Shown here: piece by piece, positions 34,517-42,558 of the stretch
Position numbering within the stretch: the first letter of the stretch is position 1
Layout: every line of letters begins with the position of its first letter
Assembly (NCBI RefSeq): GCF_001702265.1
Contig: NZ_MAUE01000010.1
Span: 62,001 to 126,000 of the forward strand
DNA length: 64,000 nt
Source: Pseudomonas aylmerensis
GTDB taxonomy: Bacteria; Pseudomonadota; Gammaproteobacteria; Pseudomonadales; Pseudomonadaceae
Direction: 5' to 3'
Translations under genes and position numbers: made by a program
Notes under the pieces: generated by a model
Seen by the model: the letters and a program-made list of their open reading frames with translations, nothing else
Told to the model about the DNA's origin: nothing
The model's database searches: none

Positions 34517-35578
34517 TTATGAACGGGTGTCTTCGCGCCGCCCTTGCGCCTGGGTTGCACTCCAATCCATCAGCAGGCTGTACGCTACCGCCAGCAAGGT
34601 CGGGCCGATGAACAGGCCGATAAAGCCAAAGGCAATCAACCCGCCAAACACCCCGAGCAGCACGATCACCAGCGGCAGGTTGCCGCCACGGCTGATCAGG
34701 TAAGGCTTGAGCACGTTGTCCACGCCGCTGATGATGAACGTGCCCCACACCCCCAGGAACACCGCGTAGGTGTAGTCGCCCTTCCACGCCAGCCAGGCCG
34801 TGGCCGGGATCCACACCAGCGGCGGGCCCATCGGGATCAGGCTGAGCAGGAAGGTGACGATGCCCAGCACCAGCGCGCCCGGGACACCGGCGATCAGGAA
34901 GCCGATCAGCGCCAGCAAGGCCTGGGCAGCCGCCGTACCGATCACACCGTTGACCACCCGTTGTACCGTGCCGGCCACCAGTTCGATGTAGTAACCGGCA
35001 CGCTCGCCGATCAACCGCTCCAGCAGACGGTGTACGAATACGGCCAGGCGCGGCCCGTCACGGTAGAAGAAGAACACGAACACCAGGCTCAGGGTCAGTT
35101 CGAGGATGCCGCCGCCGATCTGTGCACTGCGCGCCAGCAACCAGTTACCGACCTGCCCCAGGTACGGCTTGATGCTGACCATCAGCGCCGCGCCCTGCTG
35201 GTCGATGCTGTCCCACATCGCCACCAGCCGCTCGCCAACCACCGGGATCGAGCCCAGCCACGCGGGGGCTTCGGGCAAGCCGTCGACCTGAATATCCTTG
35301 ATCAACGCCACCGCATCACGCACATGATCCGCCAGGTTGAAGCCCAGCCACACCAGCGGTACCGCCACCAGCAGCATCCAGACCAGGGTCAGGATCCCGG
35401 CCGCCAGGGATTCACGGCCGCCCAGCGCGCGCGTGAGCAAGCGCATCACCGGCCAACTGGCAAACGCCAGCACCGCGCCCCAGAACAGCGCCGACCAGAA
35501 CGGCGCCATGACCCAGAAGCTGGCACCGAACAGCACCAGCAGCAGGATTTGCACCAGCAGGCGATCGTTATTGAGCAT
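34517..35578 (-). CDS. AI-2E family transporter (PerM/TqsA-like)
   Basis: This 353-residue inner-membrane protein has about eight hydrophobic segments, with paired N-terminal helices (residues 10-60), a large soluble loop (about 80-150) and a hydrophobic C-terminal half with PMGPPLVWIPATAWL and the conserved GNLPLVIVLLGVFGGLIAFG. The family includes TqsA (AI-2 export) and other exporters or Na+/H+ antiporters, so autoinducer transport is not established for this member. It is the last gene of the nine-gene minus-strand run and ends convergently against the histidine kinase gene. Confidence 0.9.
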   Translation of the reverse strand: MLNNDRLLVQILLLVLFGASFWVMAPFWSALFWGAVLAFASWPVMRLLTRALGGRESLAAGILTLVWMLLVAVPLVWLGFNLADHVRDAVALIKDIQVDGLPEAPAWLGSIPVVGERLVAMWDSIDQQGAALMVSIKPYLGQVGNWLLARSAQIGGGILELTLSLVFVFFFYRDGPRLAVFVHRLLERLIGERAGYYIELVAGTVQRVVNGVIGTAAAQALLALIGFLIAGVPGALVLGIVTFLLSLIPMGPPLVWIPATAWLAWKGDYTYAVFLGVWGTFIISGVDNVLKPYLISRGGNLPLVIVLLGVFGGLIAFGFIGLFIGPTLLAVAYSLLMDWSATQAQGRREDTRS

Positions 35579-35650
35579 GGGGTATCTCTAGAAAAAGGCT
35601 GTAGGAAGAGAGCTTAGGCGAACGGCACGGGTCCGTCCGCCTTGTAACGG

Positions 35651-36469
35651 TCAGCGTATCAGATGCAGGTGCAGGCCTTTGGCTTCAGCGGTGCCGGTTT
35701 CCATGCGCGCGGCGCGCACACCTTTGTCGACCAGGGCCTGGCGCCAGGCTTCGGCACTGGCGCCGGTCAGGCTGACGCGCAACGTGGCGTCCAGGTTCAA
35801 GCCGCGGGAGATCAGGGTCAGCCAGGTGTCGTCAGGCTCGCCACCCAACGTGGGGAAATCCAGCTCGCCAGTGCTTTTCAACTCGCGCAACAGGGTCGCC
35901 GAGGTGGGCAGCAGGTCGCCCAGTGGCGCGTTGGCGTCCAGTTGTTCCACATGCAGATAGGCGCGGCGATTGCCGCGGGTGATGCCGTACAGCGCCACCA
36001 GCGAATTATCCTGCGGGGCTGCGAGACGCAAGAGCAGGTATTCCTGCTGGCCATCGGCGCCCATCAGCTTGGCATTGCCGAACACTTCGTTGGCCCACAG
36101 GCTGCTCTCGCCGCAATCGCGGGCCTGGCACCAGAACAACAGTTGCGCCCCCTTGGCCTGCAACGCTTCGCGCGTCGCGGTGAACGCGGCGCTGGAGGTG
36201 TGCTCGGCGGGCAGTTCATAGGTGATCGCCGTGGCTTGCCCACGGGCGGTGGCCTGGCCCTCGTAACGCAACTGGCCGCTGATCTTGCGGATCGCGCCCA
36301 TGGGGTAGATGCGTTCCTTTTCTTCAGCGGGGCGGTAATCCACGATTTGTGCGTCGACCTGGCGAGCTACGCTGGGCAGGTCCTGACTGCCCGGTACGTC
36401 GGCGGCGAATACCAGAGGGCTGAAAGCACACAGCCCGAGGAAGCGGATACATCCTTTACCCAGGCTCAT
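35651..36469 (-). CDS. DUF4892 domain protein, exported
   Basis: This 272-residue secreted protein has a signal peptide at about 1-22 (ending VFAA) and no membrane segment afterwards. I recognise it as the DUF4892 family of gamma-proteobacteria. The N-terminal half contains YRPAEEKERIYPMGAIRKISGQLRYEG, the middle a Cys pair (WCQARDCGES), and the C-terminal part a repeated beta-alpha pattern (WLTLISRGLNLDATL and AEAWRQALVDKGVRAAR) that might be an OmpA-like or carbohydrate-binding fold. Function unknown; envelope location is inferred from the signal peptide. Confidence 0.85.
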   Translation of the reverse strand: MSLGKGCIRFLGLCAFSPLVFAADVPGSQDLPSVARQVDAQIVDYRPAEEKERIYPMGAIRKISGQLRYEGQATARGQATAITYELPAEHTSSAAFTATREALQAKGAQLLFWCQARDCGESSLWANEVFGNAKLMGADGQQEYLLLRLAAPQDNSLVALYGITRGNRRAYLHVEQLDANAPLGDLLPTSATLLRELKSTGELDFPTLGGEPDDTWLTLISRGLNLDATLRVSLTGASAEAWRQALVDKGVRAARMETGTAEAKGLHLHLIR

Positions 36470-36571
36470 CGGATCGGTGAGCCCTGGCCATTGGAGGTCG
36501 CAGCGGTGTTGAGATCGTACATGGTTGACTCCCTTTCAATCCGCCCAGCCTCGGCAGTTGACCGCGCCAAG

Positions 36572-37426
36572 TCAAGGCGTGGAGAAGAACCGATTGAAAC
36601 AGTCTGCAACAAGAGCTGCGCCGGGCTCATCATTCAAGTGTAAATGATGGCCGCCCGGCAGCGTGGTGACCGAGAAAGGCAGCTGAGAAAGCAATTCGGA
36701 ATGTTTCGCCAGCATGCCGTCGGCGGCGACCACCAACTGTGTCGGGCACGCCACACGCCGCACGAAAGCCATCGCCTGCTCATCCGTCAGACGCATCGGC
36801 GATGCCAGCGTCAGGCGGCTGTCCGTGCGCCAGGTATACCCCCCTGGCACCGGCATCAAACCGCGCTGGGCCAGCAGTTCGGCAGCTTCCCGGCTGACGG
36901 CCACCACGCCTTTCATGCGCGCTTCAACCGCCCGATCCAGGGTGCCGTAGACCGGCTTGCGCTTGTCCTGCAGGTTCAATTGCGCCTGCAAGGCCATGCC
37001 CAGCCGCTCGGCGGCAGTCTCGCCGCTGGCGGTGGGCGGGACCACGCCGTCGATCAATCCCAGGTGCGTAATACGCTCGGGCAAGGCTCCGGCCAGCACC
37101 AGCGAGACGATGGCGCCAAGGGAGTGGCCAAGTAATGCAAAACGTTTCCAGCCCAACTGTTCGGCCACTTGCAGCACGTCAAACACGTAATCCCACAAGG
37201 CATACCCGGCGCCTGCAGGACGATGCGCCGAGTGTCCATGCCCGGCCATGTCGAGGGCGATAATGCGCAAGCCGGCAAGCTTCGGCGCCAGGCGCGCGAA
37301 GCTGTTGGCGTTATCCAGCCAGCCATGCAGGGCGATCACCGGCACGCCGTCCTCGGGGCCGAACAGATGGGCGGCCAACTCGATATGCGGCAGGCTCAGG
37401 CGCACTTCTTCGACGGGCGTACTCAT
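36572..37426 (-). CDS. alpha/beta hydrolase
   Basis: This 284-residue serine hydrolase has the nucleophile elbow LLGHSLGAIVS (near residue 105), the oxyanion motif LHGWLDNANSF, an Asp in VAADGMLAKH and the catalytic His in PGGHHLHLNDEPG. The ATG at 37426 overlaps the stop of the preceding hydrolase gene (ATGA), so the two are co-translated. Homologues lie next to lipid-linked genes in other pseudomonads, which fits the acyl-CoA ligase and thioesterase upstream. Esterase or lipase-like activity on acyl substrates is likely but unproven. Confidence 0.87.
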   Translation of the reverse strand: MSTPVEEVRLSLPHIELAAHLFGPEDGVPVIALHGWLDNANSFARLAPKLAGLRIIALDMAGHGHSAHRPAGAGYALWDYVFDVLQVAEQLGWKRFALLGHSLGAIVSLVLAGALPERITHLGLIDGVVPPTASGETAAERLGMALQAQLNLQDKRKPVYGTLDRAVEARMKGVVAVSREAAELLAQRGLMPVPGGYTWRTDSRLTLASPMRLTDEQAMAFVRRVACPTQLVVAADGMLAKHSELLSQLPFSVTTLPGGHHLHLNDEPGAALVADCFNRFFSTP

Positions 37427-38226
37427 GCGCAACTGCGCTCACGGGCTTGCCAGCGGGCAAACAGATTCTTGATCAGGGCCGCGGTGTCCTGTGGGCGCTC
37501 GAGGGGGAACATGTGGCCGCCGGGCATGGTGAGCATTTCGCCCATGGGCAGGCGCCCGACGCCGCTGGCATGGTGACGCATCACCACCCTGCTCTGCCGG
37601 CCGCGCACCACCGCCAACGGCACTTTCAATTGACGCACCTGGCCCGGGCTGGTGTGGGGCACGCCTCGGTAGATGCTGATTTCGGTGGCCGGGTCGAAGC
37701 GCAGGCGCAGGCGATCGCCGACCTGCTGCAGGCCATGTTGCAGGTAAGCGTCAAAGCATTCGGGGTCGAAGCCGCGAAACAGCGTCTTGCCGGCAAAGTA
37801 GCTGCGCGCGGCGTCCAGGTCGGAAAACTCTTCACGCCGACCCAAGGTGCGTCCGGCCGGGGTCAGGCGGTCGATAAAGCCAAAGCGCTTGGCGGCGCGA
37901 ATCACCCAGCGGTCGGCACGGGTCAGCACCGGCGAATCCAGCATCACCACCCCGCGGTACAGCTGCGGGCAGCGCATGGCCGCGTGCAAATGCAGCACGC
38001 CACCGAGGGAATGGCCCACGCCCCACACCGGTGCCGGTTGCTGCTCAAGATGGTGGATCAACTCATCCACCAGGTTCTGCCAGTTATCGTCCACCGGAAA
38101 CCGGGGGTCGTGACCGTGCTGCGGCAGGTGAGCCACCGCGTATTCCGGGGCCAGGGCGGCGAACAGCTTGCCGTAGGTGGCCGAAGGAAACCCATTGGCA
38201 TGGGCGAAAAACACGTGCTGCGACAT
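37423..38226 (-). CDS. alpha/beta hydrolase
   Basis: This 267-residue serine hydrolase has GVGHSLGGVLHLHA (Ser near residue 73), a leader AHANGFPSATY and the late motif MPGGHMFPLERP containing the catalytic His. It differs from the downstream hydrolase and is not a recent copy. Its stop overlaps the start of that gene by four bases. Located after the thioesterase gene, it is in a block of six or more lipid-like enzymes on the minus strand. Function by family only. Confidence 0.87.
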   Translation of the reverse strand: MSQHVFFAHANGFPSATYGKLFAALAPEYAVAHLPQHGHDPRFPVDDNWQNLVDELIHHLEQQPAPVWGVGHSLGGVLHLHAAMRCPQLYRGVVMLDSPVLTRADRWVIRAAKRFGFIDRLTPAGRTLGRREEFSDLDAARSYFAGKTLFRGFDPECFDAYLQHGLQQVGDRLRLRFDPATEISIYRGVPHTSPGQVRQLKVPLAVVRGRQSRVVMRHHASGVGRLPMGEMLTMPGGHMFPLERPQDTAALIKNLFARWQARERSCA

Positions 38227-38323
38227 AGCGGACCCATCGACAAATACAGAGATTGATTGTCACCACGCCGGCGCCCCACAGCAATGACTGTAACCGCCAG
38301 GAATGATGACACTCACGCCACGC

Positions 38324-38767
38324 CTATCGCGTCGGCGGGTTCTCGCCCAGCGGCACCACGGCCATGGTCAGGCGCGATACGCAACTGGCCTTGCCGTCGT
38401 CGCTGGTCAGGCGAATGTCCCACACCTGGGTGGTGCGCCCGATATGGATGGCCCTGGCCACCGCCGTCACGCGCCCGCTGCGCACACCGCGCAGGTGGTT
38501 GGCGTTGACCTCAAGGCCGACGCAATAGAACTTGCTCGGGTCGATACACAGGTAGGCAGCCATGGAGCCGACGCTCTCGGCCAGCACCACCGACGCACCG
38601 CCATGCAGCAGGCCATAAGGCTGATGGGTGCGGTGATCGACCACCATGCTGGCGGTCAGGGACTCATCGTCAAAACGTTCAAAGCGGATATCCAGCAGTT
38701 CACCGATGGTGTTTTTCTGAATCGCATTGAGTTGCTCGATATTCGGTTGGGTGCGCCACAAGCTCAT
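38324..38767 (-). CDS. PaaI-type acyl-CoA thioesterase
   Basis: This 147-residue hotdog-fold thioesterase hydrolyses acyl- or aryl-CoA esters. It shows the PaaI/EntH-like pattern GLLHGGASVVLAESVGS (near residue 50, with catalytic Glu in ESVG) and GLEVNANHLRGVRSGRV. The ATG at 38767 has AGGA about 8 bases upstream. The acyl-CoA ligase gene lies 31 bases upstream on the same strand, so the two probably form an operon in which ligase and thioesterase set the pool of CoA esters. Whether the substrate is long-chain or aromatic is not evident. Confidence 0.9.
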   Translation of the reverse strand: MSLWRTQPNIEQLNAIQKNTIGELLDIRFERFDDESLTASMVVDHRTHQPYGLLHGGASVVLAESVGSMAAYLCIDPSKFYCVGLEVNANHLRGVRSGRVTAVARAIHIGRTTQVWDIRLTSDDGKASCVSRLTMAVVPLGENPPTR

Positions 38768-38798
38768 ACACAGTGTCCTTATTGGTTTTATTACGCCC

Positions 38799-40448
38799 CT
38801 AATCCTGCCACACAATCGCCTCGGTGCGCGCGCTCCAGTCGGGGAACTGTGCGCCGTAAGTCGACTCGATCACGTTGCGCTTGATCTTCAAGGTCGGGGT
38901 CAGGAAGCCGTTCTCCACGGCCCAGTTGTCCTTGACCACCACCAGCTGGCGCAAGCGCTCATGCTTGTCCAGCACCGCGTTGACCTGTTCCAGCCAGCGC
39001 TCCAGGCTGGCCTGCAACGCGTGCCGGTCCTGGCCCGGGGCCGACAGCACGCACAAGCCCATCGGCGCCGTCAGGCCATCGCCGACCACACACACCTGCT
39101 CGATGCGCGCGTGCTCGGCCAGGCGGTTTTCAATCGGCGCCGGGGCCACGTACTTGCCTTTGCTGGTCTTGAAGATTTCCTTGAGTCGCCCGGTCAGGCG
39201 CAGGCGGCCGTCGGCGTCCTGCTCGCCCTTGTCACCGGTGCGCAGGAAACCGTCGGCAGTGACGGTTTCGGCGGTCTTATCCGGGTCCTTGAAATAGCCG
39301 AGCATGGTCGCACCGCTGCGCACCTGCACTTCGCCGGTTGGGTCGATACGCACCTCGACCTCCGGGCACGGCAGGCCGATCCAGCCGAGGGTCTGCTGGC
39401 CGGGGCGGCAGACGTGGGAGTAGCCACAGCTTTCGGTCATGCCATACACCTCAAGCACATCCAGGCCCAGGCGCTGGTACCAGCGCAACAACGCCTCGGG
39501 CACCGGCGCTGCGCCGGACAGCGCAATGCGCAATGCATCCAGGCCCAAGCCTGCGAGCACTTTGTGGCCCACGCGCTTGCCGATAAACGGCAGGCGCAGC
39601 AAGGTGTCGAGGCGTTTTTGCGGGATCTTGGCGTAGACGCCCAGCTGGAATTTGGTCCAGATCCGCGGCACCCCGAATAGCGCGGTCGGCCTGGCCCTGC
39701 GCAGATCAGCCAGGAAGGTGTCGAGGCTTTCGGCGAAAAACACGGTTTGCCCGGTATAGATCGCCGCCATTTCCACAAACATCCGCTCGGCCACGTGGCA
39801 CAGCGGCAGGTAGGACAGCAGGCGGTCGTCCTCGCCCAAACCGAACAACGCGGTGCCGCGCGTGGCCGCAAAACCCAGGGCGCCAAAGCTGTGCATCACG
39901 CCTTTGGGCAGGCCGGTGGTTCCTGAGGTGTAGATGATGGTGGCCAGGTCCGACGCGGCGGGCAGCGGCTCATCCTCGATCGGCGGACAGGCTTGCAGGT
40001 CGTCCCAGCTGAAGTCGAATGCGCCCGCCGGGCATAGCGGCAGGCTCACCGTCGGCACGCCTGCGGGGACCCCGGGAGCCATGGCGGGCCAGTCGTCGAG
40101 TTTGCCGATAAACACCAGGGCCGCCTCGGAATGGGTCAGCACATGGGCGACGGAGTCGGCAGTCAGGTTGGGGTACAGCGGCACCGAGACATGCCCGGCC
40201 ATCCAGATTGCCAGGTCGGCGATGATCCAGTGGGCACAGTTTTTCGAGATCAGGGCAATGTGCGAACCAGCAGGCAGCTCGCGCGCGCGCAGCCAGTGCG
40301 CGGCGCAACGGGCCTGGTGGCCGACTTCGCCCCAGGTGAGGGAGTGTACAACTCCCCCGCCAATGGGCTGCACCAGCAAAGTCTTGCGCGGATGACGCGC
40401 TTCACGTTCGAAGAAGACCTGCAACGGCAAACGAAAAGCGACGGGCAT
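38799..40448 (-). CDS. AMP-binding acyl-CoA ligase
   Basis: This 549-residue ANL-superfamily enzyme activates a carboxylic acid to acyl-AMP and then acyl-CoA. Motifs visible are A3 YTSGTTGLPKG (near residue 163), A5 VYGMTESCGYSH, A7 GFLRTGDKGEQD and A8 GRLKEIFKTSKGKYVAP; the A10 lysine is in TPTLKIKRN. The pattern resembles long-chain FadD/FAA-like ligases of the FadD15/LCFACS type. The ATG at 40448 is chosen for the AGGAG site about 8 bases upstream. A 22-base palindrome (40480-40501) lies in its promoter, suggesting repression by a TetR-type fatty-acid regulator. A thioesterase gene follows. Confidence 0.92.
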   Translation of the reverse strand: MPVAFRLPLQVFFEREARHPRKTLLVQPIGGGVVHSLTWGEVGHQARCAAHWLRARELPAGSHIALISKNCAHWIIADLAIWMAGHVSVPLYPNLTADSVAHVLTHSEAALVFIGKLDDWPAMAPGVPAGVPTVSLPLCPAGAFDFSWDDLQACPPIEDEPLPAASDLATIIYTSGTTGLPKGVMHSFGALGFAATRGTALFGLGEDDRLLSYLPLCHVAERMFVEMAAIYTGQTVFFAESLDTFLADLRRARPTALFGVPRIWTKFQLGVYAKIPQKRLDTLLRLPFIGKRVGHKVLAGLGLDALRIALSGAAPVPEALLRWYQRLGLDVLEVYGMTESCGYSHVCRPGQQTLGWIGLPCPEVEVRIDPTGEVQVRSGATMLGYFKDPDKTAETVTADGFLRTGDKGEQDADGRLRLTGRLKEIFKTSKGKYVAPAPIENRLAEHARIEQVCVVGDGLTAPMGLCVLSAPGQDRHALQASLERWLEQVNAVLDKHERLRQLVVVKDNWAVENGFLTPTLKIKRNVIESTYGAQFPDWSARTEAIVWQD

Positions 40449-40479
40449 GGGACGCGCTCCTTTGTGGTCCGACGATAGC

Positions 40480-40501
40480 CAACCAAGCACTTGCTCGGTT
40501 G
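40480..40501. promoter_or_regulatory. TetR-type operator upstream of the acyl-CoA ligase
   Basis: CAACCAAGCACTTGCTCGGTTG is a 22-base palindrome with 10 of 11 pairs matched. It starts 32 bases before the ligase ATG, just downstream of a possible -10 (TATAGT on the minus strand, 40503-40508). Its symmetry, length and position are those of a TetR-family operator; FadR/PsrA-like acyl-CoA-responsive proteins are obvious candidates but unproven. Confidence 0.6.
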
Positions 40502-40533
40502 ACTATATAGCACACACAAAGCCGCGATAACGC

Positions 40534-40983
40534 CTACGGATTGTTCACGCTGACCAGGCTCATCAGCCCCGCCAGCGGGAAGTCGCCTTCCAGTTCCGCC
40601 AGGCTGGCGGTATACATCGGCTGCGGCTGGCGCAGATGGCCATGCTGCAGAAAGCTGATCAGGCTGCCGACCAGCGGCTGATGGCTGACCAGCAGCACGT
40701 TGTCATCGGTATCGAGTTTTTCCAGCACCTGCTGCGGGTTGCCGTCGGGGGTCAGCCACGGCACCGTGCGAATCTCGGGTTGGAAGCCCAAGGCCTCGCG
40801 CACCAGGTGCGCGGTCTGTTGCGCCCGCACATAGGGGCTGGCGAGGATGGCGCTGAGCGGCTGCCCGATCAGGTGCGCAGCACTGCGCAACACTTCGGCG
40901 CGGCCATGCTCGGTGAGGTTACGCTCGGCGTCCGACCGTGCATGCCCTTCGGCCTCGCCGTGGCGCAAGACCCAGAGCTTCAC
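40534..40983 (-). CDS. sixA: phosphohistidine phosphatase SixA
   Basis: This 149-residue histidine-phosphatase superfamily enzyme removes phosphate from phosphohistidine, for example of phosphorelay Hpt domains or the nitrogen PTS protein. The RHG motif near residue 7 (WVLRHGEAEGHA) and the second catalytic His in LLVSHQPLV are present; the fold is small with no extra domain, which is typical of SixA. The start is GTG 40983, overlapping the DUF4389 stop (GTGA). It belongs to the gpsA-DUF4389-sixA operon. Confidence 0.92.
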   Translation of the reverse strand: MKLWVLRHGEAEGHARSDAERNLTEHGRAEVLRSAAHLIGQPLSAILASPYVRAQQTAHLVREALGFQPEIRTVPWLTPDGNPQQVLEKLDTDDNVLLVSHQPLVGSLISFLQHGHLRQPQPMYTASLAELEGDFPLAGLMSLVSVNNP

Positions 40984-41327
40984 AGTTTCGGCTCTTCATC
41001 GCGTACCGGGTGCGGTGCCGACGGCACGCTGTGGGCGGCCTCGCCCTCTGGTGCACGTGGGGTTGGCCAATCGGCGAAAGGCCAGGGCTTCTGCTCGGTA
41101 TGGAAGCTGCCGAAACGGCCGATCTGCGCGAGGAACTGGCTGAGGCTGTCGCCGAAGTTCATCAGGCCCAGGTTCGGGGCGCCGTAGACCAGGCGGTAGA
41201 TCAGTTGCACCACCACCAACGCGCCGAGCAGGAACTGCGCGACTTGCCACACCAGGGCAAACACCAGCATCCACAGGATGCGCAGGGCAATCGACTCGTA
41301 CTTGGGGGCTGCTTTGGGATCGTTCAT
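40980..41327 (-). CDS. DUF4389 membrane protein
   Basis: This 115-residue protein has two hydrophobic segments close together at about residues 12-50 (RILWMLVFALVWQVAQFLLG and ALVVVQLIYRLVY) and a proline-rich acidic tail (from WPFADWPTPRAPEGE to the end). The ATG at 41327 has GAGGA about 9 bases upstream. It is sandwiched between gpsA and sixA in an overlapping operon, so it is co-translated with sixA. The family has no known role; the tail probably lies in the cytoplasm. Confidence 0.85.
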   Translation of the reverse strand: MNDPKAAPKYESIALRILWMLVFALVWQVAQFLLGALVVVQLIYRLVYGAPNLGLMNFGDSLSQFLAQIGRFGSFHTEQKPWPFADWPTPRAPEGEAAHSVPSAPHPVRDEEPKL

Positions 41328-41337
41328 GACGCGTTCC

Positions 41338-42363
41338 TCAGTTGAAACCACTGGTGGAAATAAAATCGACATCGGTTTTAGGCTCGGCCCGCATCAACAG
41401 CTCGATGACCTGGTTCAAGGTGCGCCCTTCGAACAGGATCGCGTGCAGCCCGGCGACCAGCGGCATGTACACGCCGACCTCCTGGGACTTGGCCTTGAGC
41501 ACCTTGAGGGTGTTGACCCCTTCGGCCACTTCGCCGAGCCGCGTCACCGCGTCGTCCAGGCTCAGGCCCTGGCCGAGGGCGAACCCTACCTGGTAGTTGC
41601 GGCTTTTCGGCGACGAGCAGGTGACGATCAAGTCGCCCACGCCCGCCAGCCCGAGGAAGGTCATCGGGTTGGCGCCCTGGTTCACCGCAAAGCGGGTCAT
41701 TTCTGCCAGGGCGCGGGTGATCAGCATGCTCTTGGTGTTTTCGCCCATGCCCAGCGCCACGGCCATGCCGGCGATGATCGCGTAGACGTTCTTCAACGCG
41801 CCGCCCAGCTCGACGCCAAAGCGGTCACTGCTGGCGTAGACGCGGAAGGTGCGGCCATGCAGCACCGCCTGCACGCGCTCGCACAGCGCTTCATCTTCGC
41901 TGGCGATCACGGTGGCGGTCAGCGCGTGCTCGGCCACTTCCCGCGCCAGGTTCGGCCCGGAGAGCACGCCGATGCGCGCCTGCGGGGCGATCTCTTCGAG
42001 GATCTCGCTCATCAGCTTGAAGGTCTGCGCCTCGATGCCCTTGGTCAGGCTGACCAGGAGCTTGCCCGCCAACCGGTCGGCGTGCGGCGCCAGCACCGAG
42101 CGCAAGGCGCTGGAAGGCAGGGCGACGAAGCACAGGTCGCACTCGCTCAGGGTGGCCAGCAGGTCTGTGACCGGCTCGACCCCGGGAAGAATCTTGATGC
42201 CCTTGAGGTAACGCGGATTTTCGCGGTGCACCCGAATGGCCTCGGCCTGCTCGGGATCACGCATCCACTGCCGTACCGGATGGCCGTTCTCGGCCAGCAG
42301 GTTAGCCACGGCGGTACCAAAACTTCCGCCTCCCAGGACCGCAATAGGGCGCTGTTCAGTCAT
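41338..42363 (-). CDS. gpsA: NAD(P)-dependent glycerol-3-phosphate dehydrogenase
   Basis: This 341-residue enzyme makes sn-glycerol 3-phosphate from DHAP and so supplies the backbone of phospholipids. The N-terminal Rossmann motif [14 protein letters not shown], the catalytic region [10 protein letters not shown] (with the active Lys) and [10 protein letters not shown] are all present; the C-terminal domain is complete. The ATG at 42363 fits the family length. It leads the operon gpsA-DUF4389-sixA on the minus strand and diverges from a TonB receptor. Loss would normally demand external glycerol. Confidence 0.95.
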   Translation of the reverse strand: MTEQRPIAVLGGGSFGTAVANLLAENGHPVRQWMRDPEQAEAIRVHRENPRYLKGIKILPGVEPVTDLLATLSECDLCFVALPSSALRSVLAPHADRLAGKLLVSLTKGIEAQTFKLMSEILEEIAPQARIGVLSGPNLAREVAEHALTATVIASEDEALCERVQAVLHGRTFRVYASSDRFGVELGGALKNVYAIIAGMAVALGMGENTKSMLITRALAEMTRFAVNQGANPMTFLGLAGVGDLIVTCSSPKSRNYQVGFALGQGLSLDDAVTRLGEVAEGVNTLKVLKAKSQEVGVYMPLVAGLHAILFEGRTLNQVIELLMRAEPKTDVDFISTSGFN

Positions 42364-42434
42364 ATGCAATCCGTTAATCCATACCAGTGGCGATGGCGGC
42401 ATTATACGGAGCGACCCGCTTGCGGCCAGCCCCC

Positions 42435-42448
42435 GTATGAATTCGTAC
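42435..42448. promoter_or_regulatory. palindrome between gpsA and TonB receptor
   Basis: GTATGAATTCGTAC has one mismatched pair and stands near the middle of the 195-bp gap between two divergent genes. It could be a shared operator; symmetry and position are the only evidence. Confidence 0.3.
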
Positions 42449-42558
42449 GCTTGTCGGAAAATGCCGCGCGCGGGTGAAGTAATTGCAAGTCCGACGACTG
42501 GCAAAAGACCCTACCTCAGTTAACATGGGCGGCTATCCGTAATTATCAAGGCCGTGCC

